From Planctomycetota bacterium (GTDB lineage: Bacteria > Planctomycetota > UBA1135 > GCA-002686595), in contig JAKLKU010000005.1 in assembly GCA_023150475.1 (NCBI GenBank), positions 1-64,000 of the forward strand: DNA of 64,000 nt. The letters are read 5' to 3'. Positions within the stretch are counted from its first letter, which is position 1. The number at the start of each line of letters is the position of its first letter. A program made the translations under genes and the position numbers. This document shows, piece after piece, positions 28,974 through 39,333 of this stretch. The notes under the pieces are model-generated. The model did no database searches and was not told the DNA's origin. It saw nothing but the letters and a program-made list of their open reading frames with translations.

Positions 28974-29460
28974 TCAAGCGCACGCGGCGTGACCCGCGAC
29001 GGTCGCCGGGGCTAAGTGCGCGGCTTCGCTCGCGGGTTCGCTGTACGGGCGCTCGCTTCCCTCAGGCCCTTGCGGCGTGTTCGCCGCCGGGCGCCTGGTG
29101 TCGGACCCGCGGGCGGAGCCGTTGATCGCGCGGCGATACTGCCCCGCCTCGTTGGGCACGAAATCGCGCACGAGGTGCAACCCAAGCGACTTGCGCCAGT
29201 CCATGCAGGAAGCCCCGCTTCGTGTCCGGCGCCGAGTGGGGCCCTGCCCGCCACGTCGGCACGAGAAGCGTCCAACCGCGACGCGCGAGACGCATCGACC
29301 CGGCGACGACGGCGAAGCAGCGCGCGCCCGCTCAGGGGCTGACGAACACGCCGACGAACGGGACCGGCCGAGGAGCCCGCGCGTGAAGCGGTCCTGCGGC
29401 GCCACGAGCGGGCCGGACGAGGCGCTTCCGAGGCCCAACGTTCGCGGCCAGTATCCCGCG
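28974..29460 (-). repeat. Diverged interspersed repeat, copy A
   Basis: Core 29130-29215 matches 55600-55685; second match cccaacgttcgcggcca near 29433. Overlaps small ORF MDWRKSLGLHLVRDFVPNEAGQYRR (29204..28974). Confidence 0.7.
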
Positions 29461-29506
29461 GAGCGAACGTCTGGGAGCAGTGGATCGCCGCGCTCGGCTC
29501 GAGGGC

Positions 29507-31936
29507 TCACTCCCCCGGCGGTTCGGGCTGCAACCAGAGGATCGAGTGCACGAGCCCGTACTTCGCGATCTTCTCGCCGTCGTCGAAGTCGCGCATCGGC
29601 TCGGGATCGATGCCGAACGCGTTGTGGCCGACCAGGATCGTGTTGTTCTTCGTCCAGCCGTCGGCGTCCCAACGGAACGCGTAGATCGCCCCTTGCGGCC
29701 CGGTCGTGGCGCTGACCGCGCGGCGCGAGCTCGTCCAGATGTCGTAGAGCATCGACGTCAGCCAGCCTTCGTCGAAGGCTTGGTTGCCGATGCGCCGCGT
29801 CCGCCAACCGGTCATCAAGCCGTTGCCCGCCGCGATCACCGTGTGGAAGACGTTGAGCTGTCCGTCGGCGTCGAAGATCACGCTCGGCCGCGTGCTGCAC
29901 TGCGTCCCGGCCGCTTCGCCGCGCACCCATTTCGTCTCGACGTCGACCAGCTTGTCGCCCGCGAGCTTGAACCACGTGACGCGCATGCACATCGGCGCGC
30001 CTGCGGAGTTCGTCATCGCGCTCGCCATCACGATGCGGCCGGTGCCGGGCTCTTCGGCGATGCCGGGCGCGACTTGCGAGCGCAATTCGAGCTCCTGCGC
30101 AAGGCTCGCGTTCGCCGCCTTGCCGTCGTGCGCGAACCAGAACGCGCGCAGCGAGTCGTCGTCCGAGCGCGCGACGAGCAGGATCCTGCCGCCGACGAGG
30201 CCGGCACCGAGCTCGCTCGCTCCGACGAGCCCGTTCACTGCGACCGGCGCATCGATCGAGCTCGCGTCGAAACGCGCGACGAGCCAATGCGGCGCGCGCC
30301 GGAAGAAGAGGAAGCCCTGCTCGGCGTTCCCGACGAGCAGCGGATCGCCGTTGGTCGCGGAATCGGGCACCACGCGCGGCTCGCTCCACTCTTCCGAGCC
30401 GAGGTACGTCTTCAGCGTGATCGCGCCTTGTTCGGGCACGACTTGCGCGAGGTAGCACGTCCCCGCCGCGTACCCGAGCGCCGGCGCCGCCGCGGTCAGA
30501 CCCGCGTCGCGCCGGATGCCGCAGTTCGTCGAACTGCCGTAGTTCACGTCCGCGCTGACCGGTTGCTCGTCGAAGCGCCCGTTCTGGTTCCAGTCGATCA
30601 GCGTCTCGTTCGGTCCGTTCTCCTTCAGCGTGAAGCGGAACGGCCACGTCGCGAGGTACGCGAGCTCGGCGTGCGGGTACGGGAGCTTCTCGACCAATCG
30701 TTGCTCCTCGAGCACCGTCGCGCGGAAGCGTCCGTCGGAGAAGCGGATCGCGTTGCCGTCGCCGTTCAACGCGTAGCTGAACGCGTAGTTCATCAACGAC
30801 GGATAGAGCGGACACCACACCGGCGCCGAATCGCCCGTGTGACCGAGCGAGAGCTGATGGCCGAACTCGTGCGCGAAGACGGCGAAGCCCCAGCCTGCGC
30901 CTCCCATGTCGCTCGTCTCGCTCGATTGCCCTCCGCCCCACGGTGTCACTTGCATCCAGTGCAACATCCCGCGCTCCTTCGGCGCGAAGTACGCGTTGCC
31001 GCACTGCCCCCAATCGCCGCCGAAGTTCTTCGCGTTCGGGATCACCGGGTCGATGCGCGGATGCACGCGCACGCCGCGCGTGCCGTCGGGGTTCGTCGTC
31101 GCGAGCGCCGCGTAGAGCTGCTTCACGCGCTCGAGCTCCGCCGGCAACGCCGCGAGATCGACGCCTTCGTACGGCGCGACGGCGCAGATCACGTCTTGGT
31201 GTTTCGGGTCGAGGCTGTTCCCCGGACCGATCGAGATGCCGCGCGGCAGACCGAAGACTTCCCAACCGTCGAGCAGTCCGTCATCGTCGGTGTCGCGGTC
31301 TTCGGGATTCGAACCGAGCGCGAGCTCCTGCGAGTTCGGCACGCCGTCGCCGTCGGTGTCGTCGGCGTTCGCGTTCGGCGCGAACCCGACGCGCAGGTCG
31401 AGGAAATCGTGCGGCCGCGAGCAACGGAAGAGCGAGATCGTGTCGACGTGGCCGTCGCCGTCGAGGTCGCCCGGAAAACTCGCGAGCGGGGCGAGCGTCG
31501 GCTCGTACGGCGGTGCATCGGAGACGCGCGCCGGCGCGAACGGCTGTCGAGCGGCCCGTTCGAAGCCGTCGAGCCCGCCGGGCCAAGCGCTCGGATCGAG
31601 CGCCTTCCACGGCGACGCCTTCCAACCGCGCACGGTCTCGGCGACGAGCAACGTGCGCTGCGGCGTCATCACGACGACGTCGTCGAATCCGTCCTTGTTG
31701 ACGTCGTGGCAAGCGAAGAGCGAGTGCTCGCTGCCCGCAGTCGCCCAGGTCTGTCCAGCGACGACGACCGGAGCACTTGGATCGCTCGGTGCTACGGGCT
31801 CTGCGTCTTTCGAAGCGGCGTCCTGCGGCACGAGCACGGTCTCGGCAGGCGGCGTTTCGGTAGGCGGCGTCTCGGCGGGAGGCGGCTGGGCTGGCTTCGA
31901 TTCCTGCAACCAGGCGAACGCAAGCGCGATCAACAT
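29507..31936 (-). CDS. Secreted zinc metallopeptidase-like protein with calcium-binding (thrombospondin type 3-like) and FG-GAP segments
   Basis: HEFGHQLSLGH (HExxHxxxxxH); DTDGDGVPNSQELALGSNPEDRDTDDDGLLDGWEVFG; N-terminal signal MLIALAFAWLQ. Confidence 0.8.
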   Translation of the reverse strand: MLIALAFAWLQESKPAQPPPAETPPTETPPAETVLVPQDAASKDAEPVAPSDPSAPVVVAGQTWATAGSEHSLFACHDVNKDGFDDVVVMTPQRTLLVAETVRGWKASPWKALDPSAWPGGLDGFERAARQPFAPARVSDAPPYEPTLAPLASFPGDLDGDGHVDTISLFRCSRPHDFLDLRVGFAPNANADDTDGDGVPNSQELALGSNPEDRDTDDDGLLDGWEVFGLPRGISIGPGNSLDPKHQDVICAVAPYEGVDLAALPAELERVKQLYAALATTNPDGTRGVRVHPRIDPVIPNAKNFGGDWGQCGNAYFAPKERGMLHWMQVTPWGGGQSSETSDMGGAGWGFAVFAHEFGHQLSLGHTGDSAPVWCPLYPSLMNYAFSYALNGDGNAIRFSDGRFRATVLEEQRLVEKLPYPHAELAYLATWPFRFTLKENGPNETLIDWNQNGRFDEQPVSADVNYGSSTNCGIRRDAGLTAAAPALGYAAGTCYLAQVVPEQGAITLKTYLGSEEWSEPRVVPDSATNGDPLLVGNAEQGFLFFRRAPHWLVARFDASSIDAPVAVNGLVGASELGAGLVGGRILLVARSDDDSLRAFWFAHDGKAANASLAQELELRSQVAPGIAEEPGTGRIVMASAMTNSAGAPMCMRVTWFKLAGDKLVDVETKWVRGEAAGTQCSTRPSVIFDADGQLNVFHTVIAAGNGLMTGWRTRRIGNQAFDEGWLTSMLYDIWTSSRRAVSATTGPQGAIYAFRWDADGWTKNNTILVGHNAFGIDPEPMRDFDDGEKIAKYGLVHSILWLQPEPPGE

Positions 31937-32269
31937 GGCCCGAAACGTATCAGCGCACCCATCATCCAGCCAGTCGGCAACTGCCGACGCGCGCAATGTA
32001 CGTGATCGCGCCGTCGAGCCAGAAGTCGGCGTGGAGTTCGAACCACTCAGTCGGATCAAGCCACCCACACACACGATCCGAGGCTGATCGATCGAGCAGC
32101 GACCGACTCGCGACCGAAGGACTCAGACTCAGCTACGACGCACGAAACGCAGCGTTCGCAACGCAGTCCCGTGCGATCCCGAGGCGGCAATCGCACGCAG
32201 GACCTCCCTCGGCACCGAACCGCGCTCGCGATTCGATCAAGCCAATCCCTGTCGAGGTGCTTCGTCGGG

Positions 32270-33109
32270 TCAAACCCGGAGCTCTCGTGCGCGCGGCAGA
32301 CAGATTTGCGCGAAGAGCCAGAGCTCCATCGCGAACGGGAAGTAGCCGAGGAAGCCGAGGATCGGCATCTCGAACACGTGGCCGAACTCGACGCCAGGCG
32401 TGTGGTAGATCCACTTCGGGTCGCTCCAGTAGTTCCAGAACTCCCAGAAGAAGCCGCACACGAGGCAGCCGAGCCAGAGCGCAACCCACGTGCGCCAGTC
32501 GCCGCGCTCGAGGTCGCGCGAGAACGAGCGGCGGCCGAGCACGTGCGCGAGCGGCTCGAGCAGGAACACGAGCGCCATCCACTCGAACGGATAGAACCAA
32601 CGCGGCCACGCGAGCATCGCGGCGACCATCGCGACGCCGAGCAGCGCGTAGCTCGCGAGCTTCGTGCGCGAGACGCTCCAGTGCGGACCGTGCGCGCAGC
32701 GTTCGACGAACTTCGCGCCGCGGACGAGCTCCGCCGTCGTGAACACCGCGGGCATCACGGTCGAGAACGACAGCGTCGCGAGCGCGAAGTACTCGAGGTC
32801 GGTGAAGCTCTCTCGCGCGGTGTACTCCCAGTTCGCGAGCCGCAGATTGATCCACTCGAAGAGCCACCAGCCGGGCGCGGAAAGCACGAAGAGCTGGAAC
32901 CAGAGCCGCGGCGAGCGCGTCAGGATCGACGAGCCGTTCCGCCACACGCACAACGCATCGACGACGAGCACGTACCCGAGCCACAACGGGAAGAAGAGGA
33001 CGTGCGTGCGCAGCCCGTCGAGGCCCCAGTTGAGCGGCCACACGATCGCCACGAGCAACAGCCCGAGCCAACCGTGCCACGCGAATCGTCCACGCGCCGC
33101 CGAGGTCAT
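32270..33109 (-). CDS. Multi-TM membrane protein
   Basis: Repeated hydrophobic segments (WLGLLLVAIVWPLNW, VLFFPLWLGYVLVVDALCVW, LASYALLGVAMVAAML). Confidence 0.65.
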   Translation of the reverse strand: MTSAARGRFAWHGWLGLLLVAIVWPLNWGLDGLRTHVLFFPLWLGYVLVVDALCVWRNGSSILTRSPRLWFQLFVLSAPGWWLFEWINLRLANWEYTARESFTDLEYFALATLSFSTVMPAVFTTAELVRGAKFVERCAHGPHWSVSRTKLASYALLGVAMVAAMLAWPRWFYPFEWMALVFLLEPLAHVLGRRSFSRDLERGDWRTWVALWLGCLVCGFFWEFWNYWSDPKWIYHTPGVEFGHVFEMPILGFLGYFPFAMELWLFAQICLPRARELRV

Positions 33110-33233
33110 CGCGGCCAAGATAGCGCGCGACGCACCGTGCACCGCGCTGCGCGATGGCACGCACGCAGGCCCCCTGCGTGCGCTACGCCCTTCGGCGAGC
33201 CGAGCGAAGTCCCGCCGCCGCTAGACTGCGGCC

Positions 33234-34178
33234 ATGGCGCTCTCCGTCACCGTCGTCGGCGCAGGCGTGATCGGACTCACGACTGCGTTCCGACTCCAAC
33301 TCGCCGGCGCGCGGGTCTCGATCGTCGCGCGCGACCTGCCGCCGAACACCACGTCGAACGTCGCCGCGGCGTTCTGGCATCCGTACGAAGCGGGGCCGAT
33401 CGAAGCGGTCGAGCGCTGGTCTCGGCGCTCGCTCGACGTATTCCGCGAGCTCGCCGACGCGCACGTGCCCGGCGTCGAGGAACGCGAAGGTCTGATGGTC
33501 TTCGCGGGCGGCACGAGCGAGCCCGCGTCGCTGCGCGGCCTGCCCGGCGTGCGGCGCGCGCGCGGCGAAGAGCTCCCCGATGCACGTTTCCGCGCCGGTT
33601 GGTTCTTCCCGTCCGCGCTCGCGGAGACCGGGCCGTTCCTCGATTGGCTCGTCGAACGCGTTCGAGCGAACGGCGCGACGTTGGTGCAACGCGATGTCGC
33701 GACGCTCGAGGAGTTGCCGGGCGACGCGATCGTCCACGCGAGCGGCGTGTGGGCGGCGGCGTTGACGCGCGACACGGACATCCGGCCGCTGCGCGGACAA
33801 GTCGTGTCGGTCGCACCGATCGAATCGCGCTGCATCGTCGTGCACGACGAGCCCGGTCAGCCGATCGCGTACGTGGTGCCGCGCTCGCGCGACACGATCT
33901 GCGGCGGCAGCGCCGAGCTCGATCAGTGGGAAACGCGACCGGACGACGCGCTGACGCAGCGCATCCTCGACAGCTGCGCGCACCTCGCGCCGGAGATCCG
34001 TGGCCGCCGCGTGCTCGGCACGAAGGTCGGCTTGCGACCGAAACGACCGAACGTGCGGCTCGAACGCGCGACACTCGCCGATGGCCGGCCCGTCGTGCAC
34101 AACTACGGCCACGGCGGCGCGGGCATCACGCTCGCGTGGGGCTGCGCGGAAGACGCGACGAAGCTCCTCCTCGCTTGA
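33234..34178 (+). CDS. D-amino-acid oxidase-like FAD-dependent oxidoreductase
   Basis: VTVVGAGVIGLTTAFRLQLAGARVSIVARD; C-terminal VHNYGHGGAGITLAWGCAEDA. Confidence 0.88.
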   Translation: MALSVTVVGAGVIGLTTAFRLQLAGARVSIVARDLPPNTTSNVAAAFWHPYEAGPIEAVERWSRRSLDVFRELADAHVPGVEEREGLMVFAGGTSEPASLRGLPGVRRARGEELPDARFRAGWFFPSALAETGPFLDWLVERVRANGATLVQRDVATLEELPGDAIVHASGVWAAALTRDTDIRPLRGQVVSVAPIESRCIVVHDEPGQPIAYVVPRSRDTICGGSAELDQWETRPDDALTQRILDSCAHLAPEIRGRRVLGTKVGLRPKRPNVRLERATLADGRPVVHNYGHGGAGITLAWGCAEDATKLLLA

Positions 34179-34291
34179 CGCGCGGCCCGGGCACGCCAAT
34201 CGCGCTGGCGAACGCGGACGGTCGGGCGGAGGCCGGCGCGACGCCGTGACGCCGTGAAGCCGGTCACGAGCCTCGCTTCGCGGGCCCTAGC

Positions 34292-36892
34292 TCACTGCGA
34301 GCCCGGAGCGCGGGGCGCACTGGCCTCGATCACGCCCGACGAGACGGGACGCACGTCCGAACGCAGCAACTCACCCCACAGCCGATATTCGAGATCGAAG
34401 AGCTCGAGCTGCGCGGCCGTCGGTTCCGAGTTCCCGTGACCCAACGTGTCATCGGAGAGCAAGTCACCGAGACCGGCGACGATCAGACGTCCACCCGACG
34501 CGAGCTCCGACGCAGCGGCCACCACGATGGTCGAGTTCAGCGTGAGCAGCGCGTCGCCACCTTCTATCGCTGGCCACGACCCCGCGAATTCGCCACGCGA
34601 CGCCGATGCCGTCCATTCGTTGCCCACCCAGCCCACCGTCGCCGGAACCGGTCCCATGTCGACCTCAGGCGGATTGGGTGTCCCGGGCCGCGGAAGCTTC
34701 GGCCGCGGGGTCTCCGAGCCGGGCTGCCAGCGCATGCCGCCCAGCGCGAGCAGCGACGCGGTCGGCGCGACGGCGCCGGCGTCCGCCACCACGAGCACCC
34801 TGCCGCCGCGGTCCAGGTACGACCGGATCTTCTCGATGGCAGCGCCGTCGATGCTCGCGCGCGGGCGCACGAGGATCAGCGACTCACCTCGAGCGAGTGC
34901 GTCGTCCAGCACGTCGCTGACCCGCGGCGTCAAGTCCAAGCGTTGCGCCCAGTTGAAGAACGTGAGCCACGTCGGTTTGGACTCGTCGATCAACTGCGTG
35001 ATCGGCAAGTGGTAATCGGAGTCCCCCCGATAGAAGTACATCTCGGGATAAGGCTCACGCGGATCAGGCAGCTCGTAGTGCGCGCGATTCCATGCGTCGA
35101 CGCACGGCGTCCAGATGACCGCCGCGAGCGCCGCCGGCGCGATGAAGTCCCCGATGCCGCGTTGGAACGCACTCGTCCTCCGCGATGCGATCCACGCGGC
35201 GGCGAGTCCGACAGCCGAGAGCGACCACCACAGTCCATCCCACGCGAGCCAAGTGTTGGTGCGGTTCAACCACTCGATCGCGCCGAGTGCGAGCTCGGGC
35301 TTTCCGGGCAGGTAGACGAAGAAGTTCGACCACACGGTGCTGTCGCTGAACGCGAGCACTCGCCCGCGCCCTTCGGTCGTGGCGACACATTGATGGAACA
35401 CGCCGAACGGGTAGTGGCGCCACGCGTCGCGTTCGGCGAAGAAGCTCGGCTGGGAGTAGTCGGCCGGGAGCGTCCTCAACGCCGGACCGGTCTGTACCGG
35501 TTGGACCCCAAGACCTCCGCGCAGACTGCATGACGTGGCAAACAAGAACGTCGGTAGCTGCGCGATCGCGGCATGCCGCCCGACGGACGGAGGGTCGTAG
35601 CGCGACAGGCCGCCATGGTTGTTGTCGTACGTCGCGTCGTGGACGAACTCGATGTCGTAGTCGGCGGCGATCTGATTCAGGTAGAACGAAGTGCCGAAGA
35701 CATTGGTGTGGTCACCGATCAGGAAAAGCCCGCCGCCGCCCGCGACGAAGCGACCGATCGCCGCCACTTCTTGCGGATCGTAGGCCTCGGTCGGCGTCTT
35801 GATCACCAAGACGTCGACATCCGCGAGCCGCGCGTCGTCGATGGCTTCTCGGTTGATCCGCACGTCGAAGTACCTCGCGAGGAACTTCGAGAGACTCGAG
35901 TAGTTGTAGGTCGTCCGCTGTCCGTACGTTTCCCGATCCATCGGAACGTCGGTCCACTCCCAGTCACTGTGATTCTCGTCGATCACGATCCGGCCCGGCT
36001 TTCGGAGCCCCGGGTCGACGGGAACCCACGCGATCCAGAACGACGCAACGGCCACACTGACCGGGACGAGCGTGCGCAACCGCAGTTCCAAGGGAACGTC
36101 GCTCGCCGGACTCCCGATCGACGCCGACGCGGGACGAGCGAGCAAGACGACGAGCGGCAAGAGTGACATCCAAGCGAACGTCGGTCGCCAGAGCATGTCG
36201 ACATCGCTCGCCGAGATGCTCCAAACGAAGACGACGACGTACCGGGCGCACAAGTAGCCGAGACTGATCCACGCCGCGCGCCACACGTAGCGCATCGAGA
36301 TGCCACCGGTGAGCCACAAACCCGGAAGCGCGCCTGCGACCAGCATCGCGAACGGATAGACGCAGAGCCCTTCCAGCGTCGGCGTCACGCGGTATGCGAA
36401 GTCCACGTCGGTGAGCAACAGTCCGTCGTCAGGGCGAGTCGTCGGCGCTCCGATCAGCGCCAACAGTCCGCGGAACACCGGCGTGAGGGCGGGCAGCTCG
36501 TGCACGTTCGCACCGAATCGACGATTGAGCAAGTCGACGACTCCGCCGCACGCCAACGCGCCGGCGAGCGCCAGCCCGACCAACGCCAGGCGTCGCACGA
36601 TCGTCTGCGGAAACACGGCGAGCCCGAGTCCGAGCGCGAGCAGCACCGCAACTGCATTGGCGGGCCACGGCCAGACGAATGCCCCGGCGCAGGCGATCAA
36701 CGCGAAAGAGCACGTCGCCGGATGTGCCTTGCGAATCGCCGCGTGACGGACGAGCACCGCCAAACAGACTGCCGCGCCTGCGAGCGCCCAGCCACCCGGC
36801 CAACTTCCGGTGCTGGCACTCCAAGCGCCTCCACCGAGCAACCAAGTGCCGCAGACGAACCAACCGACGAGCCACGCCAGCGTTGCGTTCAT
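34292..36892 (-). CDS. Multi-TM protein with exosortase-like N-terminal region and tandem GATase1/DUF4350-like domains
   Basis: TM region with LLALIGAPTTRPDDGLLLTDVDFAYRVTPTLEGLCVYPFAMLVAG...YLCARYVVVFVW; then VDVLVIKTPTEAYDPQEVAAIGRFVAGGGGLFLIGDHTN and a second such domain. Confidence 0.6.
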   Translation of the reverse strand: MNATLAWLVGWFVCGTWLLGGGAWSASTGSWPGGWALAGAAVCLAVLVRHAAIRKAHPATCSFALIACAGAFVWPWPANAVAVLLALGLGLAVFPQTIVRRLALVGLALAGALACGGVVDLLNRRFGANVHELPALTPVFRGLLALIGAPTTRPDDGLLLTDVDFAYRVTPTLEGLCVYPFAMLVAGALPGLWLTGGISMRYVWRAAWISLGYLCARYVVVFVWSISASDVDMLWRPTFAWMSLLPLVVLLARPASASIGSPASDVPLELRLRTLVPVSVAVASFWIAWVPVDPGLRKPGRIVIDENHSDWEWTDVPMDRETYGQRTTYNYSSLSKFLARYFDVRINREAIDDARLADVDVLVIKTPTEAYDPQEVAAIGRFVAGGGGLFLIGDHTNVFGTSFYLNQIAADYDIEFVHDATYDNNHGGLSRYDPPSVGRHAAIAQLPTFLFATSCSLRGGLGVQPVQTGPALRTLPADYSQPSFFAERDAWRHYPFGVFHQCVATTEGRGRVLAFSDSTVWSNFFVYLPGKPELALGAIEWLNRTNTWLAWDGLWWSLSAVGLAAAWIASRRTSAFQRGIGDFIAPAALAAVIWTPCVDAWNRAHYELPDPREPYPEMYFYRGDSDYHLPITQLIDESKPTWLTFFNWAQRLDLTPRVSDVLDDALARGESLILVRPRASIDGAAIEKIRSYLDRGGRVLVVADAGAVAPTASLLALGGMRWQPGSETPRPKLPRPGTPNPPEVDMGPVPATVGWVGNEWTASASRGEFAGSWPAIEGGDALLTLNSTIVVAAASELASGGRLIVAGLGDLLSDDTLGHGNSEPTAAQLELFDLEYRLWGELLRSDVRPVSSGVIEASAPRAPGSQ

Positions 36893-39333
36893 CGCGCTTC
36901 CACCTGTTCCAGGGCCCGCCGAACGAGCGCAGGCAGAAAACGAGCGTTCTCTTCTATGAACTCGTCATCGTCTTCGAGGTTCTTGTTGAGCAGGTACTGC
37001 GAATCGGACACGAAGACGAGTCCGCCCCGGCCACGCGGCAACCACGTGATGACCGGCAGACCGTGCACGGACGCCCACGCGACTGCGTCACTTGGATGCG
37101 TCAAGGTCGGATACGCGTCGTAGAAACGCATCGCTCCCATCTCCGTCTCCGCCTCGGCGGGACCGAGTGGGGTTTCGCCGACTTGCAGCGAGAAGCGTTC
37201 GAGCAAGGGACGCTGGAGCCGCTCGTGTGGCTGGCCCAACGTGATCAACGCAACGCCCCCGTCCTCGATCCAGCGTTCCAGTAAGTCGAGTTCCTGGTCC
37301 GTGAACGTCCGCGTGGGTGTCGCACACACGAAGACGCTCGCTTCGTCGAGTAGGTCGGCGCGAAACTCGGAGGGAAGGAACGGGCTCAATCCGGCCCGAA
37401 ACAGCGATTGCTGAAGTCCGCCGATTCCGTCGCCGTACCAGCCCAAGCGAGTCACACGAGGCGCATGACTGAAATCCACGTGGGCGATCGTCGCCGTCTC
37501 CGAGCGGCTCGGCGTCCACTGCGCCTCCCGATCGAAAGCCACCGACGGAATGGGCGCGCACGCCAGCAAGGCGGTGGCGAACGCGCTGTCCGCGCGCTGC
37601 GCAAGCGCTAGCAACAGGACCAGGCCGAGCGCGATCACGCCCATTGCGTCCCTCGCGCGCGTCGACAGGCGACTCGAGTCGTCGCCTGCGAGCCAACGGA
37701 TGCAGCGATCCGCGAATGCCCGTGATCGACCGAGCGCCAGGTTCTGGAACGGCGAGGTGTCGCCGAACACCAGGACACGCCCACTCTTCGGCTCGGCGGC
37801 CGCGACCAGCACGATGTCCCCCAAGTGTTCGTCGATCGAGTGGCGCATGTCGCCTAGGTAGGCGTTGGACTTGTTGTGCGAGTCCCCTGGATCGGCGAAA
37901 GCATCGCGACCCAAGACCACGGGTTCGGCGGGCCACCGCGTCCGAAGACTCGCGCCGGTCCAGATCTGCAGTTGCTCTTGGCTGTTCACTCCGCGCGTGA
38001 CGGGGTGGGGTCTCACTTCGACGCCGTCGGCCCAAGAACGACGGACGGCGACCGCCGTGTCGAAGTTGACTTCGATCCCCCAACGTGACACGACCTGATT
38101 CGACGGCTCTCGAATCGCGTCGAAGCCCGTGTGGTCGGCGAGCACCAGCAACCCGCCACCGGATTCGACGAACTCTTCGAGTGCGGTCCTGGTGGCTTCG
38201 GGCAACGGGTCGATGACGTTGATCATCACGACGACGTCGCACGCTTGGGGATCGAAGCTCAGCGAAAGATCCTGACGAGTGACGTCGAATCCCGCGATGT
38301 CACACCAAGTGTCGAAGTAGCCGAACATCCCGCTCGCGCGGCTCCCGAACGTGTCCGGGTCCGTGGCGGGAGTGCGTCGGTCGAGGTAACCCGGATCGTG
38401 TACGACCACGCGGGGACGCGACGCGGCACCGACGCCGGCTTCCTTCCACGGCAGGAGCGCTGCACACGCGATGGAAGCAGCCACGGCCACCGACACGGGC
38501 GCCCAAGACGAACGCACGTCGCCGGGCTCCGGCGCGATTCGTGGGTTCCTCGCGAGCACCAGGTACAACCACGCGGCGACGACGAGCAGCCACACCCAAC
38601 TCGTGTCGGTGATCATCAGCCCTCGGAGCCCGAACGTCTCGTTCGCGAATCGCAGCAGCGGGGCGGAGCCCAGCACCCACGCACACTGGAGGCAAACGAC
38701 CGAAACGGCGGCGACGATCGCGCCGCGAATCGATTTCGAGGGCTGCAGCCCGATCGCGATGAACCACGCGAGGATGGCCACGTCGACGCCCGCGGAACGT
38801 GCTCCGAAATGAACGTAGGCACCGGGCACGTGCTCCGACAGTCGAGTGAGCCAGTGAGCCCACTCGAGCGTCGCTGCGAATCCGGCGGCCGTGCCGTGGA
38901 CGACGAACCAGACCGGCGTCCAGCACGCGACGCCGAACGCAAGTCCACTCAGCGCACTGCGAACCTCGGTGCGCGCATCGACGCACGTCCGTGCGAACTG
39001 CCAGCCGGCCACGAGGACGATCGGGCGCGCGGGCACCGGGAGCAGCGCGATCATCGCGACGACGAAGACCGTCGCCAGGTCGAAGAGCCGCTGCCGAGCG
39101 ACGACGTGCGGGCGGGCGCACCAAAACGTCGCGAACGTACTGACCGCGCCCAAGGCGTTGTCCAGCCAGTAGCGGTTGTCCCCGACTGCGCGCATCGAGT
39201 ACGCGACGGCGAACAGCCCGAACGCGAACAGCGGCCCGGTTCGGGCCATGCCGAGCAGCGAGTGGACGATCCTGGATGGCCACGAATCCGAGCGCCGTGC
39301 GTGCCCGGCCGTCAGAGCGAGATCGTCAGTCAA
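36889..39333 (-). CDS. Paralog of downstream gene: multi-TM plus tandem GATase1/DUF4350-like domains
   Basis: Same layout; CDVVVMINVIDPLPEATRTALEEFVESGGGLLVLADHTGFDAI; second domain VFVCATPTRTFTDQELDLLERWIEDGGVALITLG; 4-bp overlap with next gene. Confidence 0.65.
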   Translation of the reverse strand: MTDDLALTAGHARRSDSWPSRIVHSLLGMARTGPLFAFGLFAVAYSMRAVGDNRYWLDNALGAVSTFATFWCARPHVVARQRLFDLATVFVVAMIALLPVPARPIVLVAGWQFARTCVDARTEVRSALSGLAFGVACWTPVWFVVHGTAAGFAATLEWAHWLTRLSEHVPGAYVHFGARSAGVDVAILAWFIAIGLQPSKSIRGAIVAAVSVVCLQCAWVLGSAPLLRFANETFGLRGLMITDTSWVWLLVVAAWLYLVLARNPRIAPEPGDVRSSWAPVSVAVAASIACAALLPWKEAGVGAASRPRVVVHDPGYLDRRTPATDPDTFGSRASGMFGYFDTWCDIAGFDVTRQDLSLSFDPQACDVVVMINVIDPLPEATRTALEEFVESGGGLLVLADHTGFDAIREPSNQVVSRWGIEVNFDTAVAVRRSWADGVEVRPHPVTRGVNSQEQLQIWTGASLRTRWPAEPVVLGRDAFADPGDSHNKSNAYLGDMRHSIDEHLGDIVLVAAAEPKSGRVLVFGDTSPFQNLALGRSRAFADRCIRWLAGDDSSRLSTRARDAMGVIALGLVLLLALAQRADSAFATALLACAPIPSVAFDREAQWTPSRSETATIAHVDFSHAPRVTRLGWYGDGIGGLQQSLFRAGLSPFLPSEFRADLLDEASVFVCATPTRTFTDQELDLLERWIEDGGVALITLGQPHERLQRPLLERFSLQVGETPLGPAEAETEMGAMRFYDAYPTLTHPSDAVAWASVHGLPVITWLPRGRGGLVFVSDSQYLLNKNLEDDDEFIEENARFLPALVRRALEQVEAR

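Noticed and set aside
29480-32005. 841-aa plus-strand ORF opposite metallopeptidase
   Set aside because: Low-complexity Arg/Val/Glu composition with no domain; minus strand has HEFGHQLSLGH
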